Shown piece after piece: positions 54,577 to 64,000 of a stretch of 64,000 nt of DNA (the stretch's first letter is position 1; each line of letters opens with the position of its first letter). The DNA is from CAVSMC01 sp963798655 (GTDB lineage Bacteria; Pseudomonadota; Gammaproteobacteria; Burkholderiales; Casimicrobiaceae), in contig CAWCUH010000004.1 in NCBI GenBank assembly GCA_963798655.1, forward strand, positions 310,001 to 374,000, written 5' to 3'. The notes beneath the pieces were generated by a model that was not told the DNA's origin, did not search any database, and saw only the letters and a list, made by a program, of their open reading frames with translations. The position numbers were made by a program, and so were the translations under genes.

Positions 54577-55956
54577 ATGAACGATCGACCGGAATCGGAA
54601 AATAATCCAGCGGCACGACCACCGTTCGCGCGGGCCGATCCGGCAGAGCCGCTCGATCCGTCGGATCCGCTCGCGCAGCCGCTCGACTCGCCGCGCACGC
54701 ATCGTCGTGCGTGGATCGCCGCGATCGTCATCGCGCTGATCGGGATCGTCGGCGGCGTCTGGTTCTGGCAGGGGCGATCGGCCGAGCCGCAGGCGACGAC
54801 CGGGCAGGCGTCGAAGGGCAAGGCCCGCGGCGATGCGGCCACGCGCGTGATGCCCGTCGCCGCGGAGCCCGCGCGCGAGGGCAACATCGATGTCTACCTG
54901 ACAGCGCTCGGCACGGTGGTACCGCGCAACATGGTCGTCGTCCGCCCGCGCGTCGACGGCCAGCTCGTCAGCGTCTCGTTCGACGAAGGCCAGAACGTCA
55001 AGGCCGGGCAAGTGCTCGCGCAGATCGATCCGCGACCGTTCGACGTGCAGGTCGCGCAGGCGAACGGTCAGCTCGCGAAGGACCAGGCGCAGCTCAGCAA
55101 CGCGCGCGTCGACCTCGAGCGCTATCAGACGCTGCTCGCGCAGGACTCGATCGCGAAGCAGCAGGTGGACACGCAGGCCGCGCTGGTGCGCCAGCTGCAG
55201 GGGACGATCCAGGCGGACCAGGCGGCTATCGACAGCGCGAAGCTGCAGCTTTCGTACGCACGGATCGTCGCGCCGATCAGCGGCCGCGTCGGATTGCGCC
55301 AGGTCGATCCGGGAAACATGGTGCACGCGTCCGATGCGAACGGCCTCGTGACGATCACGCAGCTGCAGCCGATCACCGTCGTGTTCCCGGTCCCCGAGGA
55401 CAACGTCCGCCGCGTGATGCAGCGGATGAAGAAGGTCTCGAACATCGCCGTCGACGCGTACGACCGCGATGGCAAGGTGAAGCTCGCGACCGGCAGGCTC
55501 GTCACGATCGACAACCAGATCGATCCGGCGACGGGCACGATCAAGCTCAAGGCGCAGTTCGCGAACGACGACGGCGTGCTGTTCCCGAACCAGTTCGTGA
55601 ACATCAGCATGGCCGTGGAAACGCACGAGAACGCGACGCTGGTGCCGAGCGCGGCGATCCAGCGCGGAGCCCCGGGCACGTTCGTCTACCGCGTCAACGA
55701 CGACCACACGGTGAAGGCAACGCCGGTCAGCGTCGGCGCCGTCACCGGCGAGACGAGCGAGATACGCGGCGACATCGCGCCCGGCACGCTCGTCGTCGTC
55801 GACGGCGCCGACAAGCTGCGCGACGGCGCACGCGTGGAGCTCGTCGACCGCAGCGTCGCGCAGCAGGCGCCGGGGGTCAGTGCGCGCGACGGCGCCGCGC
55901 GGCAGGGCGCCGGCAAAGGCGGCGGCGAGCGGCGCAAAGGCAAGGCCGGCGGCTGA
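54577..55956 (+). CDS. mdtA: RND efflux periplasmic adaptor, MdtA type
   Basis: A 459-residue membrane-fusion protein linking an inner-membrane RND pump to an outer-membrane channel. A cytoplasmic Pro/Asp-rich N terminus is followed by the anchor AWIAAIVIALIGIVGGVWFW, a lipoyl-like segment VVVRPRVDGQLVSVSFDEGQ, a coiled hairpin (about 165-215, QLAKDQAQLSNARVDLERYQ), and RIVAPISGRVGLRQVDPGNM. The end is Gly/Lys-rich. ATG 54577 is used; an upstream in-frame TTG 54574 adds one residue. It opens a four-gene operon, divergent from ahcY. Confidence 0.93.
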   Translation: MNDRPESENNPAARPPFARADPAEPLDPSDPLAQPLDSPRTHRRAWIAAIVIALIGIVGGVWFWQGRSAEPQATTGQASKGKARGDAATRVMPVAAEPAREGNIDVYLTALGTVVPRNMVVVRPRVDGQLVSVSFDEGQNVKAGQVLAQIDPRPFDVQVAQANGQLAKDQAQLSNARVDLERYQTLLAQDSIAKQQVDTQAALVRQLQGTIQADQAAIDSAKLQLSYARIVAPISGRVGLRQVDPGNMVHASDANGLVTITQLQPITVVFPVPEDNVRRVMQRMKKVSNIAVDAYDRDGKVKLATGRLVTIDNQIDPATGTIKLKAQFANDDGVLFPNQFVNISMAVETHENATLVPSAAIQRGAPGTFVYRVNDDHTVKATPVSVGAVTGETSEIRGDIAPGTLVVVDGADKLRDGARVELVDRSVAQQAPGVSARDGAARQGAGKGGGERRKGKAGG

Positions 55957-55972
55957 TGCCGGCGCGCGCGCG

Positions 55973-58900
55973 ATGAATCCGTCCCGTCCGTTCATCCTGC
56001 GGCCGGTCGCGACGTCGCTGCTGATGGTCGCGATCCTGCTTGCCGGCATCATCGCGTATCGCGTGCTGCCGATCTCGGCGCTGCCGGAGGTCGACTATCC
56101 GACGATCCAGGTGGTGACGCTGTATCCGGGCGCGAGCCCCGACGTGACGACGTCGTCGATCACCGCGCCGCTCGAGCGCCAGTTCGGGCAGATGCCGGGA
56201 CTGAAGCAGATGTCGTCGACGAGCTCGGGCGGCGCGTCGGTGATCACGCTGCAGTTCGACCTCAACCTTTCGCTCGACGTCGCCGAGCAGGAAGTGCAGG
56301 CGGCGATCAACGGATCGGGCAGCTTCCTGCCGGCCGACCTGCCGACGCCGCCGATCTACAACAAGGTCAATCCGGCGGACACGCCGATCATCACGCTCGC
56401 GCTCACGTCGACGACGCTGCCGCTGCCGAAGATCGAGGATCTCGCCGATACGCGACTCGCAACCAAGCTCTCGCAGCTGCCGGGCGTCGGCCTCGTCAGC
56501 ATCAGCGGCGGGCAGCGGCCCGCCGTTCGCATCCAGGCGAATCCGACGGCGCTCGCCGCCTACGGGCTGGGGCTCGACGACATCCGCACGGCGATCGCCA
56601 ACGCGAACACCAATCAGGCGAAGGGCAGCTTCGACGGCCCGACGCGCGCATCGACGATCGACGCGAACGACCAGCTGCGCTCGGCCGCCGAGTATCGCGC
56701 CGTCGTCATCGCATATCGCAACGGCGCGCCGGTGCGCCTTTCCGACGTCGCCGACGTCGTCGACGGCGCCGAGAACTCGAAGCTCGCCGCGTGGGTGAAC
56801 GACACGCCCGCGGTCATCGTCAACATCCAGCGCCAACCGGGCGCGAACGTGATCGAGGTCGTCGACCGGATCAAGCGGCTGCTGCCGCAGCTTTCCGCAA
56901 CGCTGCCGCCGGCGGTCGATCTGACGTTGCTGACCGACCGTACGGTCACCATCCGTGCGTCGGTGCACGACGTTCAGTTCGAGCTCTTCCTCGCCGTCGC
57001 GCTCGTCGTGATGGTGATCTTCGTGTTCCTGCGCAGCCTGTCGGCGACGGTGATCCCGAGCGTCGCGGTTCCGCTGTCGCTCGTCGGCACGTTCGGCGTC
57101 ATGTACCTCGCCGGCTTCTCGATCAACAACCTGACGTTGATGGCGCTCACGATCGCGACCGGCTTCGTCGTCGACGACGCGATCGTCATGATCGAGAACA
57201 TCGCGCGCTACATCGAGGCCGGCGAGAAGCCGCTCGCCGCCGCGCTCAAGGGTGCCGAGCAGATCGGCTTCACGATCATCTCGCTCACGTTCTCGCTGAT
57301 CGCCGTGCTGATCCCGCTGCTGTTCATGGGTGACGTCGTCGGGCGGCTTTTTCGCGAGTTCGCGATCACGCTCGCAGTGTCGATCCTGATCTCGGCGGTC
57401 GTGTCGCTCACGCTGACGCCGATGATGTCGGCGCGCTTCCTGCGCCATACGCCGCCGGAGCGGCAGGGCCGTTTCTACCGCAGGAGCGGCGAGCTGTTCG
57501 ACCGCGTGATCGCGCGCTACGGCGAGATGCTCGACTGGGTGCTCGAGCGCCAGCGCGCGACGCTCATCGTCGCCGTGCTGACGCTCGTGCTGACCGTCGT
57601 GCTCTACATCGTCATCCCGAAGGGATTCTTCCCGGTGCAGGACACGGGCGCGATCCAGGGGATCAGCGAAGCGCCGCCGACGATCTCGTTCGCCGCGATG
57701 GCGGAGCGCCAGCAGGCGCTCGCGCGGGTCATCGCGCACGACCCGGCGGTGGAGAGCCTGTCGTCGTTCATCGGCGTCGACGGCACGAACCCGACGCTGA
57801 ACAGCGGCCGCATGCTGATCAACCTGAAGCCGCTGTCCGAGCGCAGCGGCCGCGCCGAGGACGTCATTCGCCGGCTGCAGCGCCGGCTCGCCGACGTCGA
57901 GGGCATCACGCTGTACATGCAGCCGGTGCAGGACCTGACGATCGAGAATCGCGTGAGCCGCACGCAGTACCAGTTCACGATCGAGGACGCGAACGCGGAC
58001 GAGCTCGAGCAGTGGGTGCCGCGGCTCGTCGACCGGCTGCGACAGCGAGCCGACGCTCGCCGACGTCGCGACCGACCTGCAGAGCGGCGGGCTGCAGGCG
58101 TACGTCGACATCGACCGCGCAACGGCAAGCCGCTACGGCATCACGCCGGCGGCGGTCGACAACGCGCTGTACAACGCGTTCGGCCAGCGGCTCGTGTCGA
58201 CGATCTTCACGCAGACGAACCAGTACCGCGTCGTGCTCGAGGTGAAGCCCGAGTTCCAGATCGGCCCGGAGGCGCTGTCGCACATCTACATTCCCGCGGG
58301 CAACGTGAGCGGCAGCAGCGGCACGCCGACGCAGAACGCGCCGGGCAGCACCGGATCGGCCGCGCTCGCGCCGCCGGGCACGACCGCGGCGGTGTCGTCG
58401 ACGGGCAGCCAGCCGGCGCAGGTCGTGCCGCTCACATCGATCGCGCGGATCAGCGAGCGCTCGGCGCCGCTCGTCATCAACCACGTCGGCCAGTTCCCGG
58501 CGGCGACGATCTCGTTCAATCTCGCGCCCGGCGCATCGCTTGGCGAGGCGGTGAAGCAGATCGAAGCCGCCCGCCGCGACATCGGCCTGCCGGCGAGCGC
58601 GCAGCTTCAGCTGCAAGGCGCCGCGGCCGCGTTCCAGGGGTCGCTCGCGAACGAGCTGTGGCTGATCCTCGCGGCGATCGTGACGATGTACATCGTGCTC
58701 GGCGTGCTCTACGAGAGCTTCATCCATCCGATCACGATCCTGTCGACGCTGCCCTCCGCCGGCGTCGGCGCGCTGCTCGCGCTGATGATCTCGCGCCACG
58801 ATCTCGGCGTGATCGCGATCATCGGCATCGTGCTCCTGATCGGCATCGTCAAGAAGAACGCGATCATGATGATCGACTTCGCGCTCGACGCCGAGCGCAT

Positions 58901-59189
58901 CGAGGGCAAGCCGCCGCGCGAGGCGATCCGGCAGGCGGCGCTGCTGCGTTTCCGGCCGATCATGATGACGACGATGTCGGCGCTGCTCGGCGCGCTGCCG
59001 CTGATGCTCGGCTGGGGCGTCGGGTCCGAGCTTCGGCATCCGCTCGGCATCACGATGGTCGGCGGGCTGATCGTGAGCCAGGTGCTGACGCTGTTCACGA
59101 CGCCGGTGATCTATCTCGCGTTCGACCGGCTCGCGCGCCGAGTCGAGGCGCGCCGCACGCGTAACGCACTGGCTGCGGGCGACGACTGA
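55973..59189 (+). pseudogene. mdtB: RND multidrug transporter MdtB with a +1 frameshift
   Basis: A full-length RND permease (about 1070 residues) if one base is skipped. From ATG 55973 it reads FILRPVATSLLMVAILLAGI, ATGFVVDDAIVMIENIARYI (the proton-relay aspartates of TM4) and IPKGFFPVQDTGAIQG; after LVDRLRQ an extra C at 58046 moves the frame, and the next frame goes on EPTLADVATDLQSGGLQAYV to LFTTPVIYLAFDRLARRVEA. It is an MdtB orthologue by the MdtB-specific DAIVMIENIARYIEAGEKPL. A Gly/Ser/Pro-rich insert of about 35 residues (58296-58420) is not in the E. coli protein. Partner of MdtC in a heterotrimer; exports bile salts, novobiocin and similar in E. coli. Confidence 0.88.
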
Positions 59190-62100
59190 TGGCCGAGCCC
59201 CCTCGCATCCGCAACGTTCTCGAGCGGCAGGTGAACCTGTCGGCGCCGTTCATCGCGCGCCCGGTCGCCACGACGCTGCTCACGATCGGCATCGCGCTCG
59301 CCGGCGCGGTCGCGTTCAACCTGCTGCCGGTGTCGCCGCTGCCGCAGGTCGACTATCCGACGATCTCGGTCGGCGCGCAGCTTCCCGGCGCGAGCCCCGA
59401 GACGATGGCGGCCACCGTCGCGACGCCGCTCGAGCGCGCGCTCGGGCGCATCGCCGGCGTGACCGAGATGACGTCGTCGAGCGCGCTCGGCTCGACGCGC
59501 GTCACGCTGCAGTTCGACCTGAATCGCGACATCGACGGCGCCGCGCGCGACGTGCAGGCGGCGTTGAACGCGGCGCGAAGCCTGCTGCCCACCGGCCTGC
59601 CGAGCAATCCGACGTACCGCAAGGTGAACCCTGCCGATGCGCCGGTGATGATCCTCGCGCTCACGTCGGACACGATGACGCAGGGCCAGATGTACGACGT
59701 CGGCTCGTCGATCATCGCGCAGAAGCTCTCGCAGATATCCGGCGTCGGCCAGGTCCAGGTCGGCGGCAGCTCGCTGCCGGCGGTGCGCGTCGAGCTGAAT
59801 CCGCAGACGCTGTTCAAGTACGGCATCTCGTTCGAGAACGTGCGCACGGTGCTCTCGGCTGCGAACGCGAACCGGCCGAAGGGCGCGGTCGAGGACGGCG
59901 AGCGGCGATGGCAGATCGGCGCGAACGACCAGGCGAAGAAAGCCGCCGACTACCTGCCGCTGATCGTCGCGTACCGCAACGGCACGGCGGTGAAGCTCAC
60001 CGAGCTCGGCGACGTCGTCGACTCGGTGCAGGATGTGCGCAACGCCGGCTCCGCGAACGGCAAGCCGTCGGTGCTGATCATCATCAGCCGGCAGCCGAAC
60101 GCGAACATCATCGAGACCGTCGACGCGGTGAGCGCTGCGCTGCCGACGTTGCGCGCGTCGATACCGAGCGCAATCAACCTCGACGTGATGATGGAGCGCA
60201 CGACGACGATCCGCGCGTCGCTCACCGAGGTCGAGCGCACGCTCGCGATCGCCGTGGGCCTCGTGATCCTCGTCGTGTTCGTGTTCCTGCGCAACGGCCG
60301 GGCGACGCTGATCCCGAGCGTCGCCGTGCCCGTGTCGCTGGTCGCGACGTTCGGCGTCATGTACCTCGCCGGCTTCAGCCTGAACAACCTCTCGCTGATG
60401 GCGCTCACGGTCGCGACCGGCTTCGTCGTCGACGACGCGATCGTCGTGCTCGAGAACGTCTCGCGCCATCTCGAGGCGGGCGCGACGCCGATGCAGGCAG
60501 CGCTCGTCGGCGCGCGCGAGGTCGGGTTCACCGTGCTGTCGATGAGCCTGTCGCTGATCGCCGTGTTCATCCCGATCCTGCTGATGGGCGGCATCGTCGG
60601 CCGCTACTTCCGCGAGTTCGCGGTCACGCTGTCGGCGGCGATCCTCGTGTCGCTGTTGCTGTCGCTCACCACGACGCCGATGATGTGCGCGCGGCTTCTC
60701 GGCCGGCCGCGCCGGCGTGCGCGGCCACCCGGTCGTCTCTTCAACTGGAGCGAGCGCGCGTTCGCGGCGATGCGCGACGGCTACAGCTCGAGCCTCGCAT
60801 GGGTGCTCGACCACGGCATCATCATGATGGTGCTCCTCGCGATCACGATTGCGCTGAACGTCTACCTCTACGTCGTCATCCCGAAGGGCTTCTTCCCGTC
60901 GCAGGACACCGGCCGGCTGATCGGGTTCATCCAGGCCGACCAGAGCATCTCGTTCCAGGCGATGCAGCCGAAGCTCGCGTCGTTCATCGACATCGTGCGC
61001 TCCGATCCCGCGGTCGAGAACGTCGTCGGCTTCACCGGCGGCATGCGACGCAACAGCGGCATCATGTTCGTCCAGCTGAAGCCGTTGAACGAGCGCAAGG
61101 AAAGCGCCGAGCGCATCATCGCGCGGCTTCGCGTGAAGCTCGCGAAGGAGCCGGGCGCGAGCCTGTTCCTGAATCCCGTGCAGGACATCCGCATCGGCGG
61201 CCGGCAGTCGCAGGCGACGTTCCAATACACGCTGCAGGCCGACGACCTCGCCGAGCTTCGCGCATGGGAGCCGAAGATCCGCGCGGCGATGAGCGAGCTG
61301 CCCGAGCTGGTCGACGTCAACACCGACGTGAACGACAAGGGCTTGCAGACGTCGCTCGTCATCGACCGCGACGCCGCGGCGCGGCTCGGCGTGACGCCGC
61401 GTGCAATCGATACGACGCTGAACGACGCGTTCGGCCAGCGGCAGGTGTCGACGATCTACTCGGCGCTGAACCAGTATCACGTCGTGATGGAAGCCGCGCC
61501 GCAATACTGGCAGTCGCCGCAGTCGTTGAGCGATGTCTACGTGCAAAGCGCGCGCGGCGCGCAGGTGCCGCTGTCCGCGATCGCGCATTACGAGCAGACG
61601 AACACGCCGCTCGAGGTGAACCACCAGTCGCAGTTCGTCGCGTCGACCGTCTCGTTCAACCTGCCGCAGGGCGTCTCGCTCGGTGACGCGACGCGCGCGA
61701 TCAACGATGCGATGGCGCGCATCGGCGTTCCGGACACGGTGCGCGGCGGCTTCCAGGGGACGGCGCGCGCGTTCCAGCAGTCGCTCGACAGCCAGCCGTG
61801 GCTGATCCTCGCGGCGCTGCTCACCGTCTACATCGTGCTCGGCGTGCTGTACGAAAGCTATGTGCATCCGATCACGATCCTGTCGACGTTGCCCTCCGCC
61901 GGCGTCGGCGCGCTGCTTGCGCTGATGCTTTTCCAGACCGAGTTCAGCGTCATGGCGCTGATCGGCGTGATCCTGCTGATCGGCATCGTGAAGAAGAACG
62001 CGATCATGATGATCGACTTCGCGCTCGACGCCGAGCGCAGCCGCGGCCTCGACTCGCGCGACGCGATCTTCGACGCGTGCCTCAAGCGCTTCCGGCCGAT

Positions 62101-62341
62101 CATGATGACGACGATGGCGGCGCTGCTCGGCGCGGTTCCGCTCGCGATCGGAAGCGGCTACGGCGCCGAGCTGCGCCGTCCGCTCGGCATCTCGATCGTC
62201 GGCGGCCTGATCGTGAGCCAGCTGCTGACGCTGTACACGACGCCGGTCGTCTACCTCTATCTCGATCGGCTGCGGCTTCGCGCGCGCGCGCTGCGCCGGC
62301 GTGGCCGGCCGGCACCCGAGCCGGTTCACGCGGCGGATTGA
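59189..62341 (+). CDS. mdtC: RND multidrug transporter, MdtC type
   Basis: A 1050-residue inner-membrane proton-drug antiporter with the usual twelve membrane spans and two large periplasmic loops. Marks: FIARPVATTLLTIGIALAGA, TGFVVDDAIVVLENVSRHLE with the TM4 aspartates, IPKGFFPSQDTGRLIGF, LYESYVHPITILSTLPSAGV and GIVKKNAIMMIDFALDAE. Its reading frame is intact. ATG 59189 overlaps the stop of mdtB (TGATG). MdtB and MdtC are paralogues that form one B2C complex. Confidence 0.95.
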   Translation: MAEPPRIRNVLERQVNLSAPFIARPVATTLLTIGIALAGAVAFNLLPVSPLPQVDYPTISVGAQLPGASPETMAATVATPLERALGRIAGVTEMTSSSALGSTRVTLQFDLNRDIDGAARDVQAALNAARSLLPTGLPSNPTYRKVNPADAPVMILALTSDTMTQGQMYDVGSSIIAQKLSQISGVGQVQVGGSSLPAVRVELNPQTLFKYGISFENVRTVLSAANANRPKGAVEDGERRWQIGANDQAKKAADYLPLIVAYRNGTAVKLTELGDVVDSVQDVRNAGSANGKPSVLIIISRQPNANIIETVDAVSAALPTLRASIPSAINLDVMMERTTTIRASLTEVERTLAIAVGLVILVVFVFLRNGRATLIPSVAVPVSLVATFGVMYLAGFSLNNLSLMALTVATGFVVDDAIVVLENVSRHLEAGATPMQAALVGAREVGFTVLSMSLSLIAVFIPILLMGGIVGRYFREFAVTLSAAILVSLLLSLTTTPMMCARLLGRPRRRARPPGRLFNWSERAFAAMRDGYSSSLAWVLDHGIIMMVLLAITIALNVYLYVVIPKGFFPSQDTGRLIGFIQADQSISFQAMQPKLASFIDIVRSDPAVENVVGFTGGMRRNSGIMFVQLKPLNERKESAERIIARLRVKLAKEPGASLFLNPVQDIRIGGRQSQATFQYTLQADDLAELRAWEPKIRAAMSELPELVDVNTDVNDKGLQTSLVIDRDAAARLGVTPRAIDTTLNDAFGQRQVSTIYSALNQYHVVMEAAPQYWQSPQSLSDVYVQSARGAQVPLSAIAHYEQTNTPLEVNHQSQFVASTVSFNLPQGVSLGDATRAINDAMARIGVPDTVRGGFQGTARAFQQSLDSQPWLILAALLTVYIVLGVLYESYVHPITILSTLPSAGVGALLALMLFQTEFSVMALIGVILLIGIVKKNAIMMIDFALDAERSRGLDSRDAIFDACLKRFRPIMMTTMAALLGAVPLAIGSGYGAELRRPLGISIVGGLIVSQLLTLYTTPVVYLYLDRLRLRARALRRRGRPAPEPVHAAD

Positions 62342-62346
62342 CGACG

Positions 62347-63867
62347 ATGCGAGCGACGACGCACCGATCGAAGCTCACCGCGCGCACGCTCGCCGCCGCC
62401 GCGGCGGTCGCCGTCATGGCCGGTTGCGCGATCGGCCCGGATTACGTGCGGCCGCCCGCGCCCGCGCCGGCTGCGTACAAGGAGGCGCAAGGCTGGAAGC
62501 GCGCGCAGCCGCAGGACCATCTGCCGCGCGGCGAATGGTGGCGCGTGTTCGGCGATCCGCAGCTCGACGCGCTCGAGGCGCAGCTCGTCGTCGACAACCA
62601 GACGATCGCCGCGGCGGAAGCGCGCGTTCGACAGGCGCGCGCGATCACCGAACAGGCGCAGGCGGCGCTGTTCCCCAGCGTCGGTGCAACCGCCAACGTC
62701 AGTCGCGCGGGAACGGGCTCGCGCAGCACGGGCGGCGCGAACACACAGGGTGCGGGCAGCAGCGGCGGCGGCACGCGCTACAACGTCGCGCTCGACGCGA
62801 GCTGGGAACCCGATATCTGGGGTCGCGTGCGCCGCCAGATCGAGTCGGCGGGGAACAACGTGCAGGCGAGCGTCGCCGATCTCGAGGCGGCGAAGCTCTC
62901 CGCGCAAGCGCTGCTCGCGCAGGATTACTTCCTTCTGCGCGTGCAGGACGCCGAGATCCGCCTGTTGGACGACACGATCGCGGCGTACCAGAAATCGGTG
63001 CAGCTCACGCAGAACCAGTACGACGTCGGCGTCGCCGCGCGCGCCGACGTCGTGCAGGCGCAAACCCAGTTGAAGTCGACGCAGGCGCAGGCGATCGACG
63101 CCGGCGTCCAGCGTGCGCAGCTCGAGCACGCGATCGCGCTTCTCGTGGGCAAGCCGCCGGCCGATGTGTCGATCGCCGCGCAGGCGACGACGCCGACGTA
63201 TCCCGACGTGCCGCTCGGCGTGCCGTCGGAGCTGCTCGAGCGGCGTCCCGACATCGCAGCCGCCGAGCGCAGGACCGCCGCGGCCAACGCGCAGATCGGC
63301 GTCGCCGAAGCGGCGTTCTTCCCGTCGCTCACGCTCTCCGCGACCGGCGGCTTTCAGAGCTCGCTGCTGTCGCAGCTCTTCTCGCTGCCCAGCCGCTACT
63401 GGTCGCTCGGCCCAGCGCTCGCGCAGACGATCTTCGACGCGGGCCTTCGCCGCGCACAGACGACGGAAGCGATCGCCGCCTACGACGTCGCCGTCGCGAC
63501 GTATCGGCAGACGGTGCTGACCGGGTTCCAGGAAGTCGAGGACAACCTCGCCGCGCTGCGCATCCTCGAGCAGGAGGCGGCGGTGCAGGCCGACGCCGTG
63601 CGCGCCGCGCGCGAATCGGTGACGATCGTGACCAACCAGTATCGCGCCGGCATTGCGAACTTCCTCGCCGTCGTCGTGCTGCAGGCAGCGCTGCTTTCGA
63701 ACGAGCGCACGGCGCTGTCGATCGAGGGCCGCCGACTCACGGCGACGGTGCAGCTGATCCGCGCGCTCGGCGGTGGCTTCGAGGCGAGCCCGCTCGCGCA
63801 GTCGGCGCGCTATTTCGCTGCGACGGCCGCGAGCAGCGCGTTCGCGAGCGACGACTCGCGCTTGTAG
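62347..63867 (+). CDS. Efflux system outer-membrane factor lipoprotein (NodT/OprM type)
   Basis: A 506-residue outer-membrane channel of the TolC superfamily. Lipoprotein signal peptide ending in VMAGCAIGPDYVRPPAPAP, where Cys is the lipid site and GPDYVRP the family start; two repeated OEP halves follow, with LDASWEPDIWGRVRRQIESA, QYDVGVAARADVVQAQTQL, GVPSELLERRPDIAAAERR and NQYRAGIANFLAVVVLQAAL. It should complete the MdtABC pump. ATG 62347 follows mdtC by five bases. Confidence 0.95.
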   Translation: MRATTHRSKLTARTLAAAAAVAVMAGCAIGPDYVRPPAPAPAAYKEAQGWKRAQPQDHLPRGEWWRVFGDPQLDALEAQLVVDNQTIAAAEARVRQARAITEQAQAALFPSVGATANVSRAGTGSRSTGGANTQGAGSSGGGTRYNVALDASWEPDIWGRVRRQIESAGNNVQASVADLEAAKLSAQALLAQDYFLLRVQDAEIRLLDDTIAAYQKSVQLTQNQYDVGVAARADVVQAQTQLKSTQAQAIDAGVQRAQLEHAIALLVGKPPADVSIAAQATTPTYPDVPLGVPSELLERRPDIAAAERRTAAANAQIGVAEAAFFPSLTLSATGGFQSSLLSQLFSLPSRYWSLGPALAQTIFDAGLRRAQTTEAIAAYDVAVATYRQTVLTGFQEVEDNLAALRILEQEAAVQADAVRAARESVTIVTNQYRAGIANFLAVVVLQAALLSNERTALSIEGRRLTATVQLIRALGGGFEASPLAQSARYFAATAASSAFASDDSRL

Positions 63868-64000
63868 AAGCCTTCGGTGTGCAACGTCTCCTCGAGCGCG
63901 AAGAGCTCGTAGTCGAGGTGATGACACACTTCGTGCACGACCGTGCGCAGGAACGTGCGGAAAGCGACGATCTGCTTTCTCGCCGCCGTGCGCCGCCACA
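63810..64000 (-). CDS. Putative HExxH metalloprotease-like protein, C-terminal fragment
   Basis: The last 62 codons of a gene that enters from the right edge; too short for most gene callers. It reads KQIVAFRTFLRTVVHEVCHH, then LDYELFALEETLHTEGFYKR and ESSLANALL, ending at TAG (63812-63810). HEVCH fits the zinc-binding HExxH motif, and the E-x2-H-T-E-G-FYKRESSL tail is a pattern I associate with uncharacterised bacterial proteins. Its end overlaps the end of the outer-membrane factor gene by 58 bases, tail to tail. Codon use is coding-like. Function unknown. Confidence 0.7.
   Translation of the reverse strand, partial: WRRTAARKQIVAFRTFLRTVVHEVCHHLDYELFALEETLHTEGFYKRESSLANALLAAVAAK

Noticed and set aside
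59111..62329. A 1072-codon minus-strand open frame opposite mdtC, and similar long frames opposite glnA, ilvD and lptD
   Set aside because: Low-complexity Arg/Asp/Glu/His composition and exact overlap with well-recognised genes show they are shadows.

Overview
This 64 kb window is compact, very GC-rich bacterial chromosome. It holds about 60 protein genes and no rRNA, tRNA, CRISPR array, insertion sequence or prophage that I can see. No stretch longer than 300 bases lacks a gene. Gene content and order point to a betaproteobacterium, most likely of the order Burkholderiales: a DUF3460 protein, a NodIJ-type exporter, the DUF971-ubiE-Tim44-ubiJ...ubiB run, the cutA-dsbD-tlpA-accB-accC-prmA-DUF3426 run, an ahcY-holin-metF cluster led by an SAH riboswitch, and glnA followed by ntrB and ntrC. 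The genus cannot be named from this. GTG and TTG starts and 1-26 base gene overlaps are common.

Layout. 1-3300: end of proC, yggS, and divergent pilT-pilU (type IV pilus retraction). 3350-10250: ubiquinone block (DUF971, ubiE, Tim44-like, ubiJ, ubiB), interrupted on the other strand by a DHH phosphoesterase and an APH/P-loop kinase fusion. 10300-15090: a hypothetical gene and a four-gene polyamine ABC importer. 15140-20240: two GNATs, a VanZ-like protein, a thioredoxin-fold [2Fe-2S] ferredoxin, a frameshifted alpha/beta hydrolase and a NodIJ-type exporter with a dispersed palindromic repeat between its two genes. 20200-25510: a polytopic glycosyltransferase-like protein, a THUMP rRNA methyltransferase, DUF3460 and a large membrane-anchored, glycosidase-like protein. 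25650-31230: surA and lptD (outer-membrane assembly), divergent from amgK-murU (peptidoglycan recycling). 31270-35650: oligopeptidase A, a glutaredoxin-like protein, an exonuclease III gene that has lost its middle, and an acyltransferase. 35660-40450: ntrC, ntrB, a DUF4124 protein and glnA, behind a convincing sigma-54 promoter with NtrC-type upstream sites. 40700-47370: DUF3426, prmA, accC, accB (frameshifted), tlpA, a DsbD reduced to its N-terminal domain, cutA, fxsA and lgt. 47450-54280: ilvD, two exported proteins, metF, a holin-like protein, panE and ahcY with its riboswitch. 54570-64000: an MdtABC-type RND efflux operon with its outer-membrane channel, and the end of an HExxH protein.

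Most of the window is housekeeping. The points that deserve attention are: three genes (alpha/beta hydrolase, accB, mdtB) each broken by one extra base while the downstream frame stays fully conserved; an in-frame loss of about 100 codons from xthA that removes half the active site; a DsbD without its membrane and C-terminal parts; a large glycosidase-like gene with no normal start codon in its proper frame; and well-formed regulatory sites upstream of glnA and ahcY. The single-base lesions look more like sequence or assembly errors than biology, because accB should be essential.
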